DNA from: CAVRJC01 sp963721435
GTDB taxonomy: Bacteria; Actinomycetota; Acidimicrobiia; IMCC26256; DASPTH01
Length of the DNA: 64,000 nt
Assembly (NCBI GenBank): GCA_963721435.1
Contig: CAVRJC010000006.1
Location: forward strand, 709,116-773,115
Direction of reading: 5' to 3'
The position numbers and the translations under genes were made by a program. Of the stretch, positions 49,947-58,060 are shown in pieces. Below the pieces are notes generated by a model, which had not been told where the DNA came from, did no database searches, and saw nothing but the letters and a program-made list of their open reading frames with translations. How positions within the stretch are numbered: position 1 is the first letter of the stretch; every line of letters starts with the position of its first letter.

Positions 49947-50466
49947 GTGGCCGACGACGAGCAGGAGCAGTCCGAGCACGCGGGCGACGAGCTCCCCGAG
50001 GATCTCGACGTCACCGCGTACGTCGGCCCCTACCTGTTCCCGAGCATGCGCCGCCGGCGCATCCCCGGGACCATGTACGCGATCCTCGCGGTGCTGTGCC
50101 TCGGTGGATGGGCGCTCTCGAGCAACGGTGGCCTGCTGGGAGCCGCGATCTTCCTCGCGCTCGTCAGCGCGTACCACTTCGCGCTGCGCGTGGCCGCTCG
50201 AGATCGACCAGACCGAAGCGCTCCTGATCGCGTCGCGCACCGTCGGCTTCGCGGTGGGGCACAGCAGCGCGCAGCTCGCGTGGCGCGGCCTGCGCTCGCG
50301 TCCCGTGTGGCGAATCCTGCTCTACAGCGCCGACGAGCCACCCACCATGCGGGGGCTGGTGGAGCTCGATGCCGTCGACGGCCACGTCATGGGCGACTAC
50401 ACCGAGCCCAACCCCGAAGACTGGTCCAAGTACGGGATAGACGTTTCCGCAGGTCAGGAGCCATAA
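49947..50466 (+). CDS. Conserved membrane-associated hypothetical protein, frameshifted
   Basis: Begins at GTG 49947 (MADDEQEQSEHAGDELPEDLDVTAYVGPYLFPSMRRRRIPG), with a membrane helix (TMYAILAVLCLGGWALSSNGGLLGAAIFLALVSAYHFAL). At about 50196 the frame must shift by one base to continue LEIDQTEALLIASRTVGFAVGHSSAQLAWRGLRSRPVWRILLYSADEPPTMRGLVELDAVDG up to the stop at 50466. Repaired length is about 172 aa. No catalytic motif is evident; the C-terminal part resembles a small actinobacterial family of unknown function next to thrS-HIT. It is the last gene of the housekeeping block before the accessory region. Confidence 0.75.
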
Positions 50467-50607
50467 GAGGCTCAGCGCGCCGACGAGCTAGCAGCGTTGC
50501 GAGATGATCTGGCGGTTGCCGGGTTTGTCCTGGAGTCCCTGCGCATCCTCGACATCTTGCTGTGGACCGAGGTGGAACACAGCGGCTACCACCGCGCGCG
50601 GGCCTAA
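50467..50607 (+). pseudogene. C-terminal fragment of an unidentified protein
   Basis: An open stretch of about 45 codons directly after the previous stop reads ADELAALRDDLAVAGFVLES then LRILDILLWTEVEHSGYHRARA and ends at TAA 50605-50607. It has no good start codon and looks like the C-terminus of a helical protein cut by rearrangement at the border of the accessory region. The family is not recognised. Confidence 0.4.
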
Positions 50608-50890
50608 TCAAAAATGCCGTGCCCGGCAGGGAGCAGCCTCCCAATCGGTGGCCAGGAGCGCCGCGAGATCCCTCGGAACTTGGTTGATGGTGGCACCGAG
50701 CACGGCGCGCATCGGCACGGTCTTGATCTCGATTAGTGCAGCGAGGCCGTCCGGCCACACGACCGCGCCGTCGGCCCACTTCTCATTCGACCCGGCGGTC
50801 GGTGCCGGGCAGTCGGTGATGTACGGGATCTCGGTTCGCGCTGCCCATCCGACTTCATGACCGACGCTGCTGATCAGTACGTGTACCCAG
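50608..50890 (-). pseudogene. Fragment resembling a PD-(D/E)XK-type nuclease fold
   Basis: On the minus strand, ending at 50608, about 90 codons read VHVLISSVGHEVGWAARTEI, KWADGAVVWPDGLAALIEIK and VPRDLAALLATDWE. D-x(13)-E-x-K (DGAVVW...LIEIK) is the arrangement of PD-(D/E)XK nucleases. No ATG/GTG start is visible and the upstream side abuts a HIT fragment on the other strand, so it is probably a gene remnant joined by rearrangement. The nuclease assignment is tentative. Confidence 0.35.
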
Positions 50891-50934
50891 TACTCCAAAG
50901 CTCCAGCGTTCCAGAGCAAGAAGTCGTCGAGGTA

Positions 50935-51183
50935 GAGGATCAGGCGGCCTTCTTCAGTGACGCGATGCTCGTTGCGCGGGCGGTCGCAGAGCTGATCCAG
51001 CCCATCAAGATGAACTACGAAATCCACGGCAACACGTTGCCGCATCTTCATCTGCATCTCTTCCCGCGCCAGCCCGACGATCCATACGTCGGTGGTCCAA
51101 TCGACCCGAGAGCAACTGAGTTCGTTCGCTCAGATGCCGAGATCGAGGCACTCGGCTCTGCAATCAAGGCCGCGACCGGATAG
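50935..51183 (+). pseudogene. C-terminal fragment of a HIT-family protein
   Basis: About 80 codons: EDQAAFFSDAMLVARAVAEL, IQPIKMNYEIHGNTLPHLHL and HLFPRQPDDPYVGGPID, with the HIT catalytic H-L-H-L-H. The first half of the domain is missing, and an upstream ATG at 50857 would only add unrelated residues. The element E1 begins 8 bp after its stop. Confidence 0.6.
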
Positions 51184-51190
51184 GAAGGAC

Positions 51191-51322
51191 CGCGCCAGAG
51201 CCGCCGATCTGCATCGCGTCGCGGTGTCCCGCACGCGTACGGGTTCAACACAGGTCCACCGTGATGCGCCGTACTGCCGTGTCCTCGTGCGGACGCGCAC
51301 CAGAGCGAGCAATCTGGCGCGC
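51191..51322. repeat. Element E1: 132-bp repeat with CGCGCCAGA / TCTGGCGCG ends
   Basis: Starts CGCGCCAGAGCCGCCGATC 8 bp after the HIT fragment and ends GAGCAATCTGGCGCG. The interior (GCATCGCGTCGCGGTG, GGGTTCAACACAGGTCCACC and GTGATGCGCCGTACTGCC) is shared with E2 and E5. GTACGG and CCGTAC inside can pair. The next gene (DUF4239) follows on the minus strand with its stop 28 bp away. Confidence 0.8.
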
Positions 51323-51349
51323 CATGGACAGGTCGTTCGAGTGTGCTGT

Positions 51350-52153
51350 TTAGGGGGGAGGCACTGCGGGGCCGACCGCGGCCGGAGGTGGGACCATCGA
51401 AGCGCGTTCATTGACGAGCGCCGTAACGGGAACATCAATGAACCCGCGGTGCGGTCGATCGAGATCAAAGATGACCAGCAGCAGGACCGCCACCATGACT
51501 GCGCCCACCAGCGTGGGAAGCACTGCGCGTCCCAGCAACGCTAGATAGAGGCCGAGTACACCGAATGCCAGAGCACTTACGCCGATCTGTAGAAGCAACA
51601 CTGCGTCGGGGATGCGGTTCTCGAGAGTCGCGAGGCGCGTCGACTGTGCATCGATCATCTCGTTGAGAGTTTCGACGTATAAGCGTGGCGCGCTGCTTTG
51701 GGGCGACAAGGTCAACGCCTGGCTGGCGAGAGCCCACAGCTTGCGCTGGAGTACTTGGCCGGCTGCGGAGGTGCGACGAAACGCTGTGGTGTCGGGGACC
51801 GAATCGGACAGCGCGATTCGGCTATCGGTGTACTTCTTGAGCAGGCGCATCGATTTGCTACGTAACGGTTCGACGAGTGTCTGCGCACGCAGATATGTGG
51901 TTCCGATCGCGTTTGCCTCGTCGACTACTGCGACGCGGCGTGCGTCGTAGCGCCCGACCGCCATGGTGAGGCCGAACGCCAAGATCAGCGCCACGAATCC
52001 AACAAGCGCGGCCTGCACGACACCAAGTGGCGCCTGTATTGATTCACCGCGCTCACGGAGGTAGCGGCCCAAAGCGACACCCGCGAGGGTGCATCCGACC
52101 ACCACTCCGAACACGACGAGGATGAGGACCGGCGTACTAAGTCGAAAAAGCAA
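51350..52153 (-). CDS. DUF4239 (bestrophin-like) membrane protein
   Basis: 267 aa from TTG, 8 bp after GGAGG. Spans at about residues 8-28 (VLILVVFGVVVGCTLAGVAL), 44-66 (VVQAALVGFVALILAFGLTMAV), and two near the C-terminus (LLLQIGVSALAFGVLGLYLALLG; LPTLVGAVMVAVLLLVIFDLDRP). Between them, MAVGRYDARRVAVVDEANAIGTTYLRAQTL and the ending FDLDRPHRGFI are the DUF4239 signature. A channel or membrane sensor role is presumed from the bestrophin-like annotation, without proof. It sits between two elements of the IR repeat family and is opposite in orientation to its neighbours. Confidence 0.82.
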   Translation of the reverse strand: MLFRLSTPVLILVVFGVVVGCTLAGVALGRYLRERGESIQAPLGVVQAALVGFVALILAFGLTMAVGRYDARRVAVVDEANAIGTTYLRAQTLVEPLRSKSMRLLKKYTDSRIALSDSVPDTTAFRRTSAAGQVLQRKLWALASQALTLSPQSSAPRLYVETLNEMIDAQSTRLATLENRIPDAVLLLQIGVSALAFGVLGLYLALLGRAVLPTLVGAVMVAVLLLVIFDLDRPHRGFIDVPVTALVNERASMVPPPAAVGPAVPPP

Positions 52154-52195
52154 CGCGTACCTCCGCGAACAACGGCGTCAGACTACGCAGCCGCC

Positions 52196-52249
52196 CGCGC
52201 CGGAACTGCCGCTTGGTCCGCTCCGGATCATTCAGGGCAATCTGGCGCG
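52196..52249. repeat. Element E4: short 54-bp member of the IR repeat family
   Basis: Begins CGCGCCGGAACTGCC and ends GGGCAATCTGGCGCG, so the ends are near-perfect inverted repeats around a 24-bp centre. It lacks the ~80-bp interior of E1 and E2. It lies 43 bp upstream of the DUF4239 start codon and 54 bp upstream of the SnoaL-like gene. Confidence 0.72.
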
Positions 52250-52302
52250 TCAGGTTTCCACCATGGACGTGCGTTCTTGGAGCGGATCGAGGAGGTACGG
52301 GG

Positions 52303-52734
52303 ATGACATCACATGGCCTTGCGCGCGCGATCGAACAGAGTCACATTGCTTTGAGTGAGATCGTGAAGGGCAACCCTGAGCCGTTCCAGACCTTGTACTC
52401 CCACCAAGATGACGTGACTCTCGGAAACCCCTTTGGCCCGTTCGTGCGCGGTTGGCAATCGGTCGCGGGCACAGCCGCGGGGGCCGCATCACGGTACCGA
52501 GACGGTCAGATCGACGGCTTCGACGCCATCGCAGATTACGAGTCGGGTGATCTGGCCTGCGTCGTCGAAGTAGAGCGGTTCCGCGCCAAGGTCGGTGGCA
52601 ACGAGGACTTTGTCCCCGTGAGTTTGCGAGTCACGAGCGTCTATCGGACAGAAGACGGCGCGTGGAAGCTCGTACACCGCCATGCGGACCCAATCACGAC
52701 ACCTCAGGCGACGGAATCAGTCATCCAGCGATAG
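52303..52734 (+). CDS. SnoaL-like / DUF4440-type NTF2-fold protein
   Basis: 143 aa from the ATG at 52303, 6 bp after GAGGAGGT. The helix-strand pattern HIALSEIVKGNPEPFQTLYSHQDDVTLGNPFGPFVRGWQSV, then a long helix and beta sheet (DLACVVEVERFRAKVGG; VSLRVTSVYRTEDGAWKLVHRHADPI) is typical of ketosteroid-isomerase-like DUF4440 proteins. The HRHADPI end is the usual signature. The substrate is unknown. It lies between elements E4 and E2. Confidence 0.82.
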   Translation: MTSHGLARAIEQSHIALSEIVKGNPEPFQTLYSHQDDVTLGNPFGPFVRGWQSVAGTAAGAASRYRDGQIDGFDAIADYESGDLACVVEVERFRAKVGGNEDFVPVSLRVTSVYRTEDGAWKLVHRHADPITTPQATESVIQR

Positions 52735-52760
52735 AGACGACCAGCGCGTAGTCGTGCCAG

Positions 52761-52909
52761 CGCGCCAGATCTGCCTGATCTGCATCGCGGCGCGCGCTGT
52801 GATGCGTCCGGGTTCAACAAAGGTTCACCGTGATGCGTCGTACTGCCATGTCGGGCGTGCGGCAACCGCGCCTGCATCACATCCTCATTCAGGGCATTAT
52901 GCGCTCGTA
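52761..52909. repeat. Element E2: about 145-bp repeat with internal shared core
   Basis: Starts CGCGCCAGATCTGCCTGATC 26 bp after the SnoaL-like stop. Its interior shares GGTTCAACA, AGGTTCACCGTGATGCGTCG and TACTGCCATGTCGG with E1 and E5. It ends CTCATTCAGGGCATTATGCGC, a degenerate version of the right end. The VOC gene begins about 25 bp further on. Confidence 0.78.
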
Positions 52910-52934
52910 GGGATCGTCGGGGTATGGGAGCTTC

Positions 52935-53339
52935 ATGCCGAACATCACAGGGATCTCGCATGTGGAGCTGAGCGTGCGTGATGCTGAACAGAGCGCGGCC
53001 TGGTACAAGCGGGTCTTGGGAATGGAGACGCTTACGCCGATCACGTGTCCCGACTGGGGTCCGGGACTGATCACGTCGCTGCTCCACCCGACCGGCTTCG
53101 CCATCGGTCTCCTGCAGCACGAACCCTGCGAAGGCGGGCGCTTCTCGGAGTTCCGAATCGGGCTCGACTACCTTGCGTTTGGTGTCGAGTCGCGTGCCGA
53201 GTTGGAAGCATGGGTTGCTCATCTCGACGCGTGCAGTGTCGACCATTCACCCATCAAGGACGAGTCATACGGGGCCGTGGTTGTCTTCCGAGACCCCGAC
53301 AACATCCAACTTGAACTCTTCTTCGTGAACGTCGCCTAG
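52935..53339 (+). CDS. VOC-family protein (glyoxalase/bleomycin-resistance-like)
   Basis: 134 aa. Two VOC modules: GISHVELSVRDAEQSAAWYKRVLGM with His-Glu in the first strand, and RIGLDYLAFGVESRAELEAW ... AVVVFRDPDNIQLELFFVNVA with Glu in the last. It resembles the catechol-dioxygenase-like and fosfomycin/bleomycin-binding small VOC proteins. Such genes are common as single-gene cassettes. It lies between elements E2 and E3. Confidence 0.85.
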   Translation: MPNITGISHVELSVRDAEQSAAWYKRVLGMETLTPITCPDWGPGLITSLLHPTGFAIGLLQHEPCEGGRFSEFRIGLDYLAFGVESRAELEAWVAHLDACSVDHSPIKDESYGAVVVFRDPDNIQLELFFVNVA

Positions 53340-53360
53340 AACAGGATCGGTCATCGCGAG

Positions 53361-53378
53361 GCGCCAGATCTGCCTGAT
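53361..53378. repeat. Element E3: left arm adjoining the first IS110 copy
   Basis: GCGCCAGATCTGCCTGAT at 53361-53378 matches the E2 left end exactly, 22 bp after the VOC stop. The sequence diverges at once into the noncoding left end of the IS110-family element. No matching right arm was found after that element. Confidence 0.6.
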
Positions 53379-53601
53379 TGAGTCGGGGTGGCGTTGCGGG
53401 CTCGCTCGTAGCGTCGGTGGAGTCCAGTGGTCGTTGCTCGCGAACTGCCTGCCGCCTGTTTGTCGGGTTGGCTTTCGAAACGAGTTGCGCGGCTGCTGGG
53501 TTCCACCGCGGTGTGGCTCGAAAGAGGACAGCACAGTTCGACATCTCAAATCAGGAGTGTCCACCGCGGTCCCCGTTTCATGTGAGAACTGGAGGATCTC
53601 G

Positions 53602-54397
53602 ATGGTGATGATCGGTATCGATCCGCACAAGCGGACCCACACCGCAGTCGCGGTTGATGAACACGAGACCGTGATCGGTGAACGACTCGTCCACGCCCGT
53701 GTCGACCAGGTCAGCGAGTTGGTCGCGTGGGCCGACGAGCTCGACGAGGCAACGCGGACGTGGGCGGTCGAGTCCGCCGGTGGGCTCGGCTATCTGCTGT
53801 CGCAGCAGCTCCTCGCCGCGGGTGAGTGCGTCGTTGATGTTCCGGCGACGCTCGCGTCGCAGGTGCGGCTGTTGGGCACGGGCCGCTCCGACAAGAACGA
53901 CCCGAACGACGCGTGGTCGGTGGCGATCGCGGCGTTGCGTGCGCCGGCGTTGACGCCAGTGCGGGCTGAGGACCACGCGACGGTGCTGCGGATGTTGGCG
54001 CGTCGCCATTCCCAGATCGCATGGGCGCGCAACAAGTCGGTGTGTCGGCTCCATGCGCTGGTCTGTGAGCTCGTCGTGGGCGGGATCGCCAAAGAAGTCG
54101 TTGTGTCACAAGCCCTGGCGGTGCTCGAGGACGTCGAACCGGTAGGTGCAGTCGGCCGCGAAAGGATCCGTCTCGCGTTCGAGTTGGTTGATGACATCGC
54201 CCGCTACGACGAGCAACGCAAGGCATCCAACGTCCGGATCCGGGCGGCGGTCGCGGCGTCGGGCACGACGTTGACCGAGATCTTCGGTGTCGGCGACGTC
54301 GTCGCCGCCACGTTGATCGGCCACACCGGCGACGTGTTGCGGTTCGCGACCGAAGACCGCTTCGCCGCGTACAACGGCACCGCGCCCATCGAGTGGT
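53602..54397 (+). pseudogene. IS110-family transposase, 5' part (interrupted)
   Basis: Starts with MVMIGIDPHKRTHTAVAVDEHE, the DEDD-type RuvC-like N-terminus of IS110 transposases; RSDKNDPNDAWSVAIAAL and RRHSQIAWARNKSVCRLH follow, and the Tnp20-like end begins EIFGVGDVVAATLIGHTGDV. After NGTAPIEWS the IS3 element is inserted. Joining 54397 to the sequence after 55672 restores IEWSSGNPKRPTHRLSRRGN, proof that this was one gene. The chain carried the expected Ser for catalysis in the SSG segment. Confidence 0.88.
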
Positions 54398-54443
54398 CGG
54401 GTATCCCCCCGAAGTGTGGAGGACTTCACTATGAGGAGTTCCC

Positions 54444-54734
54444 ATGTCAGAGAAGCGCAGGAAGTACGACCCGGAGTTCCGTGAGGGTGCGGTTCGGATC
54501 GTCCGGGAGACGGGCAAGCCGGTTGCGCAGGTCGCTCGGGATCTCGGGATCCATGAGGGCACGCTGGGTAACTGGGTGAACAAGGACCGGGTCGAGCGTG
54601 GCGAGACGGAGGGCGTCACCGTCGATGAGCGGGCCCGGCTTCAGCAGCTCGAGCGTGAGAACGCCGAGTTGCGGATGGAGCGTGATGTCCTCAAGCGATC
54701 CGTGGTCCTGTGGGTCAAGGAGGCGACGCGATGA
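54444..54734 (+). CDS. IS3-family transposase OrfA
   Basis: 96 aa. HTH of the IS3/IS911 OrfA type: MSEKRRKYDPEFREGAVRIV and VAQVARDLGIHEGTLGNWVN, followed by the leucine-zipper-like coiled coil LQQLERENAELRMERDVLKR. It binds the IS ends. The stop overlaps the orfB ATG (ATGA), so OrfB may be made by coupling or by programmed frameshift to an OrfAB fusion, as usual for IS3. Confidence 0.95.
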   Translation: MSEKRRKYDPEFREGAVRIVRETGKPVAQVARDLGIHEGTLGNWVNKDRVERGETEGVTVDERARLQQLERENAELRMERDVLKRSVVLWVKEATR

Positions 54735-55630
54735 GCGTGGCGTCGTTCATCGCCTCCCAGAGGACCGACCATGGTGTTCCCCACGCGAAGTGCTGCCAGT
54801 GGTTGGGCGTGTCGGAGTCATGGTTCTACAAGTGGCACAACCGCGAACCCACCGCCCGGCAACGACGACGCGATGAGCTCGACGCCGCGGTACGCGCGTC
54901 GTTCGACGACTCGGGTGGGACGCCGTGCACCTACGGGTCGCCGCGGGTGCGGGAAGACCTCGTCGAGGCGGGTTGGCGGGTGTCGATGAAGACGGTGGCG
55001 GCGTCGATGGTCCGCCAGGGCCTTGCGGGCCGGTCCCCGAAACGGAAGCGCCGTTCGTTGACTCGTCCCGACAAGGCAGCGGCACCGATCCCGGATCTGG
55101 TGCGACGCGATTTCACCGCGGTGGCGATCAACCAACGGTGGTGTGGTGACTTGACCGAGATCCCCACCGACGAAGGCAAGCTCTATTTGGCCACCGTCGA
55201 GGACCTCGCGTCGCGACGGTTGCCGGGCTTCGCGATGAGCGACCATCACGACGCACCGTTGGCGAAAGCCGCGTTGTGCATGGCTGCCGCGGTGCGCGGC
55301 GGTGACGTACACGGTGTGATCTTCCACAGCGACAAGGGCGGCGAGTACACAGGCGACGTGTTCACCCAAGCATGCAACGCGCTGGGGGTGACCCAGTCGA
55401 TGGGCCGAGTCGGCTCCGCACTTGACAACGCAGTCGCGGAGAGCTTCAACTCGACCCTCGAGCACGAACTGCTCTCCCGGACGCAGTTCGCCACCAAAGC
55501 AGATGCGCGCCGTGAGGTCGCACGGTTCATCGACGTGTACAACCACCGCCGCCGGCACAGCAGCTGCGAGATGCTGCCGCCAGTCGCCTACGAACAGATC
55601 CTCGTCGCCCGACAGGAACGGGCCGCCTGA
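54731..55630 (+). CDS. IS3-family transposase OrfB (DDE)
   Basis: 299 aa from ATG. N-terminal HTH_21-like region (YGSPRVREDLVEAGWRVSMKTVAASM), then the rve integrase core with the DDE residues: Asp in WCGDLTEIPTDEG, Asp in GVIFHSDKGGEYTG, Glu in ALDNAVAESFNSTLEHELL. It carries out cut-and-paste via circle formation. Intact in this copy, unlike the copy at 61009. Confidence 0.95.
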   Translation: MSVASFIASQRTDHGVPHAKCCQWLGVSESWFYKWHNREPTARQRRRDELDAAVRASFDDSGGTPCTYGSPRVREDLVEAGWRVSMKTVAASMVRQGLAGRSPKRKRRSLTRPDKAAAPIPDLVRRDFTAVAINQRWCGDLTEIPTDEGKLYLATVEDLASRRLPGFAMSDHHDAPLAKAALCMAAAVRGGDVHGVIFHSDKGGEYTGDVFTQACNALGVTQSMGRVGSALDNAVAESFNSTLEHELLSRTQFATKADARREVARFIDVYNHRRRHSSCEMLPPVAYEQILVARQERAA

Positions 55631-55672
55631 CAACTATCAACAACCCTCCACGGTTACGGGGGAAGCCCAGGT

Positions 55673-55923
55673 CGTCAGGGAACCCGAAACGGCCGACGCA
55701 TCGCCTGTCGCGACGCGGGAACCGCACCATGAACCACGCGCTCCACATCGCTGCGGTCACCCAACTCCGCCACGCGCACAGCCCCGGCCGCGCGTTCTAC
55801 GACCGCAAACGCGCCGAAGGACACACCACCAAGACCGCGATCCACGCGCTGAAACGACGGATCAGCAACATCGTCTACCGCCACCTCATCGCCGACGCCC
55901 GACGCGCTCGCACCGCTCGATGA
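55673..55923 (+). pseudogene. IS110-family transposase, 3' part (interrupted)
   Basis: Continues the interrupted gene: SGNPKRPTHRLSRRGNRTMN then HALHIAAVTQLRHAHSPGRA and ALKRRISNIVYRHLIADARR, the transposase-20 C-terminal signature. An ATG at MNHAL could give only a short fragment without the catalytic part. The stop is at 55921. Confidence 0.85.
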
Positions 55924-56130
55924 AGCGGGTCCGGGAGGGCAACCAGGGACGTCTCTGCAACTCCAGCGTGGCCGGCTGAACCCTGACCACCGGCACTTCG
56001 GAGAAAGCCACTCCCGAACCCAACACAACGCTACGCCCACAACCCCGCGCCCGTCGACGGGCCATCCCCACACGCTCGCGGACACCCCCACGCCCTCCTT
56101 GACAAACAAAGAGGCATCGCTCTGTCGAAA

Positions 56131-56150
56131 CCCCGCCCGAAGGCGGGGGA
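56131..56150 (-). terminator. GC hairpin with short T-run
   Basis: CCCCGCC-CGAA-GGCGGGG forms a perfect 7-bp stem. Read on the minus strand it is followed by TTTCG and could terminate the small gene at 56154. Confidence 0.5.
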
Positions 56151-56153
56151 ACG

Positions 56154-56406
56154 TCAGCGCGAGACGGAGTGGCGGACGCCGGCCCGCCGCGCTTCTGCGA
56201 GGAGCTGGCGTGCGAGTTCGGCTTCCTCGTCGGTGCGCGCGACCGCGAGTGCTTCCTTGGCGGTCTGCTCAAGATGCGGTGCAACAGCCTTCACGCCGAA
56301 CGCCGACGCGAACTCGGCGGATCTCGGCGAGCTTGTCGGCGATCGCGTCGGGCGTCACGGCTCTTATGGTGCCGCGTCGATAGCGGACGCTGCCACTCGG
56401 TTCCAT
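56154..56406 (-). CDS. Small hypothetical protein, probably frameshifted
   Basis: From ATG 56406: MEPSGSVRYRRGTIRAVTPD then AIADKLAEIR, a one-base shift near 56316, then EFASAFGVKAVAPHLEQTAK and ARTDEEAELARQLLAEARRA. About 83 aa after repair. It has alternating amphipathic helices, like small cassette-encoded proteins or antitoxin-like regulators, but no family is recognised. It lies between the IS110 copy and the next small gene. Confidence 0.4.
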
Positions 56407-56477
56407 GACCCCCATGTTGACGGAGGGGTGTGACATCTACGTGGATAGGTGTCTCACGGGCTGGCAATAATCCCGGC

Positions 56478-56660
56478 ATGGACGTGATCGCAGAGGCCCG
56501 TGAGCACGGTTTCGAGCTCGAGGAACGCGTGCTGCATGATCAGTGGATGTGGGGGTGGCGGCGCGACGGCGACGAACGTTGGCCGTGCTTCCTGGAACGT
56601 CGGCTCGCGGTGTCGTGGATGGATGACCGACTGCGACGAATCGGCGTGTTCGAGCGGTAG
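56478..56660 (+). CDS. Small hypothetical protein
   Basis: 60 aa from ATG: MDVIAEAREHGFELEERVLH and MWGWRRDGDERWPCFLERRL. It contains one Cys and a high share of Trp and Arg. No motif or family is recognised. Its size and lack of relatives fit cassette-type genes. Confidence 0.55.
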   Translation: MDVIAEAREHGFELEERVLHDQWMWGWRRDGDERWPCFLERRLAVSWMDDRLRRIGVFER

Positions 56661-56693
56661 CGACGAGCGCACTAGAACGGGCAGTATGAGCGG

Positions 56694-57146
56694 GTGGACA
56701 GCCGTGAGCCGCGGGATGTAATCGAAGAACTGTTTCGTCGAGTAGTGGCTCGTGATGACGCTGTGATCGACGAACTGATCGCCGAAGATCTGGTGAATCA
56801 CGCCGCAGGCGGTGAAGACGATCTACGAGGTCCGCAAGGCCGTGAAGGCTGGAAGCAGATCATCGCGCTCATCGTCAACGATTTCGGCGACGACATCACC
56901 GTCGACCACCATCACCTGATCACGCAAGGCGATTTCGTGGTCGACCACATGACGATCCGCGGCCGCCACGAAGCGTCAACCATGCCACTACTCGCGGGAA
57001 CCGAGGTCACGCACGTACCCGTCGGATGGACCTACATCCACATCTGGCGGATTGTCGATGGCATCGTCGTCGAGCACTGGGCGTGCCGGGACGATCTCGG
57101 TCTCCTTCGACAGGTCGGGGCATTGCCGCCCCATCTCACGCCATAA
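56694..57146 (+). CDS. SnoaL-like ester cyclase/polyketide-cyclase family protein
   Basis: 150 aa. DVIEELFRRVVARDDAVIDELIAEDLVNHAAGGEDDLRGPQGREGWKQII is the SnoaL first half, and VVDHMTIRGRHEASTMPLLAGTEVTHVPVGWTYIHIWRIVDGIVVEHWACRDDLGLLRQVGAL the second, ending in the EHW...D.LGLLRQ(V/L)G signature of the ester cyclase group. It probably acts on a small hydrophobic substrate; the actual substrate is unknown. It is divergent in sequence from the other two SnoaL-like proteins of the window. Confidence 0.85.
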   Translation: MDSREPRDVIEELFRRVVARDDAVIDELIAEDLVNHAAGGEDDLRGPQGREGWKQIIALIVNDFGDDITVDHHHLITQGDFVVDHMTIRGRHEASTMPLLAGTEVTHVPVGWTYIHIWRIVDGIVVEHWACRDDLGLLRQVGALPPHLTP

Positions 57147-57242
57147 CTGTCTCACTATCGCCGTGTCTGTTCGCCGGGCGTTGGACGTACTCGAACAACC
57201 GCTCGTACGCTCGGGCCCTCGTCGTCGAACAGAGGTGTTCTC

Positions 57243-57896
57243 GTGACAGCTCCCGGCAACTACACCACTGACGTTTCGGACATGTTCGCCGTGCACAAGG
57301 CGCTGACTGGCGCGCTGGATGCGGCTCCGACGTATGTCGCCAAGGCCGGTGTTGACTCGGAGCGGGTCGAGGTGATCGGTTCGTTCTATGAAAACGTGAT
57401 CGAACTCCTGCACGTCCACCACACCGGTGAGGACGAGTTGGTCTACCCGGTGCTCGAAGAACGCTGTGGCGAGAGTCGATCGGAGCTCGAGCGGATCGAC
57501 GACCAGCACAAGTTGTTGCATGCACCCATGGATGCAGGACGCTCCGCCATCGCCACGTGGCGGGCGGCACCCTCGACCGATAACGCGCAAGCGGTCATTG
57601 ACGCGATTGCGTCGATCGCCGATCCGCTGCGGTCCCACCTCGCTGAGGAGGAGACCGTGATGCTGCCCATTGCCTCGAAGTGGATGAGTCCCGAAGAGTG
57701 GGGGAGGCTGCCCGGTCACGACTTGATGATCTTTCGCGCCGACAAACCGTGGCTCGGGCTCGGGCTGGTGCGAGAGCAACTCAACCAGGAGCAGTGTGAC
57801 GGCATGCTCGCAGGTATGCCCCCTGAGATGCGAACGATGTGGACCGAGCAGATGGAACCGGCATTCAACGCCTTCATTGCCGAAGTGCGTCGGTAG
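57243..57896 (+). CDS. Hemerythrin-like (HHE) domain protein
   Basis: 217 aa from GTG. The four-helix bundle shows His residues in FAVHKALTGAL, LLHVHHTGEDELVYPVL (H-HHxxE-DEL), QHKLLHAPMDAG and LRSHLAEEETVMLPI (HLxxEE), the HHE hallmark for a di-iron centre. Such proteins bind oxygen or NO or act as iron-dependent E3-like regulators; the role here is unknown. Element E5 begins 67 bp after its stop. Confidence 0.87.
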   Translation: MTAPGNYTTDVSDMFAVHKALTGALDAAPTYVAKAGVDSERVEVIGSFYENVIELLHVHHTGEDELVYPVLEERCGESRSELERIDDQHKLLHAPMDAGRSAIATWRAAPSTDNAQAVIDAIASIADPLRSHLAEEETVMLPIASKWMSPEEWGRLPGHDLMIFRADKPWLGLGLVREQLNQEQCDGMLAGMPPEMRTMWTEQMEPAFNAFIAEVRR

Positions 57897-57963
57897 CCCT
57901 ACGGACCGCGACGCCAACCGTCGCTCGCACCGTGCCGATCGAGCAAGAACCACACCTCGCATC

Positions 57964-58060
57964 CGCGCCACTTCTGCCGATCCGTATCGCGTCGCGGTGT
58001 CCCGCGTAGGGGTTCAAGACAGGTTCACCGTGATGCGTCGTGCTGCCATGTCGGCGCGCG
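57964..58060. repeat. Element E5, left part, interrupted by IS110 copy 2
   Basis: Starts CGCGCCACTTCTGCCGATC and continues with the E1/E2 interior (GTATCGCGTCGCGGTGTCCC, GGTTCAAGACAGGTTCACCG, GCTGCCATGTCGGC). It is cut at about 58060, where the IS110 3' end begins. Its right arm reappears at 59462. Confidence 0.78.

Larger units (their letters stand above)
54398..55669 (+). mobile_element. IS3-family insertion sequence, copy 1 (1272 bp, nested)
   Basis: Ends are CGGGTATCCCCCC... at 54398 and ...GGGGGAAGCCCA at 55669, imperfect inverted repeats. The IS110 gene is duplicated by 3-4 bp (GGT, or GGTC allowing for the first base). Contains overlapping orfA and orfB. A second near-identical copy lies at 60970-62243. 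Confidence 0.92.
53379..56115 (+). mobile_element. IS110-family insertion sequence, copy 1, split by an IS3-family element
   Basis: Comprises a 5' noncoding part (53379-53601), a transposase gene interrupted at 54397, a nested IS3-type element, and a 3' noncoding part ending near TTGACAAACA (about 56099-56108). The 3' noncoding segment shares blocks with IS110 copy 2 (CGGCACTTCGGA, then CAACGCTACGCCCAC), supporting the boundary. Exact ends are estimated, as IS110 elements usually lack terminal inverted repeats. Confidence 0.75.
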
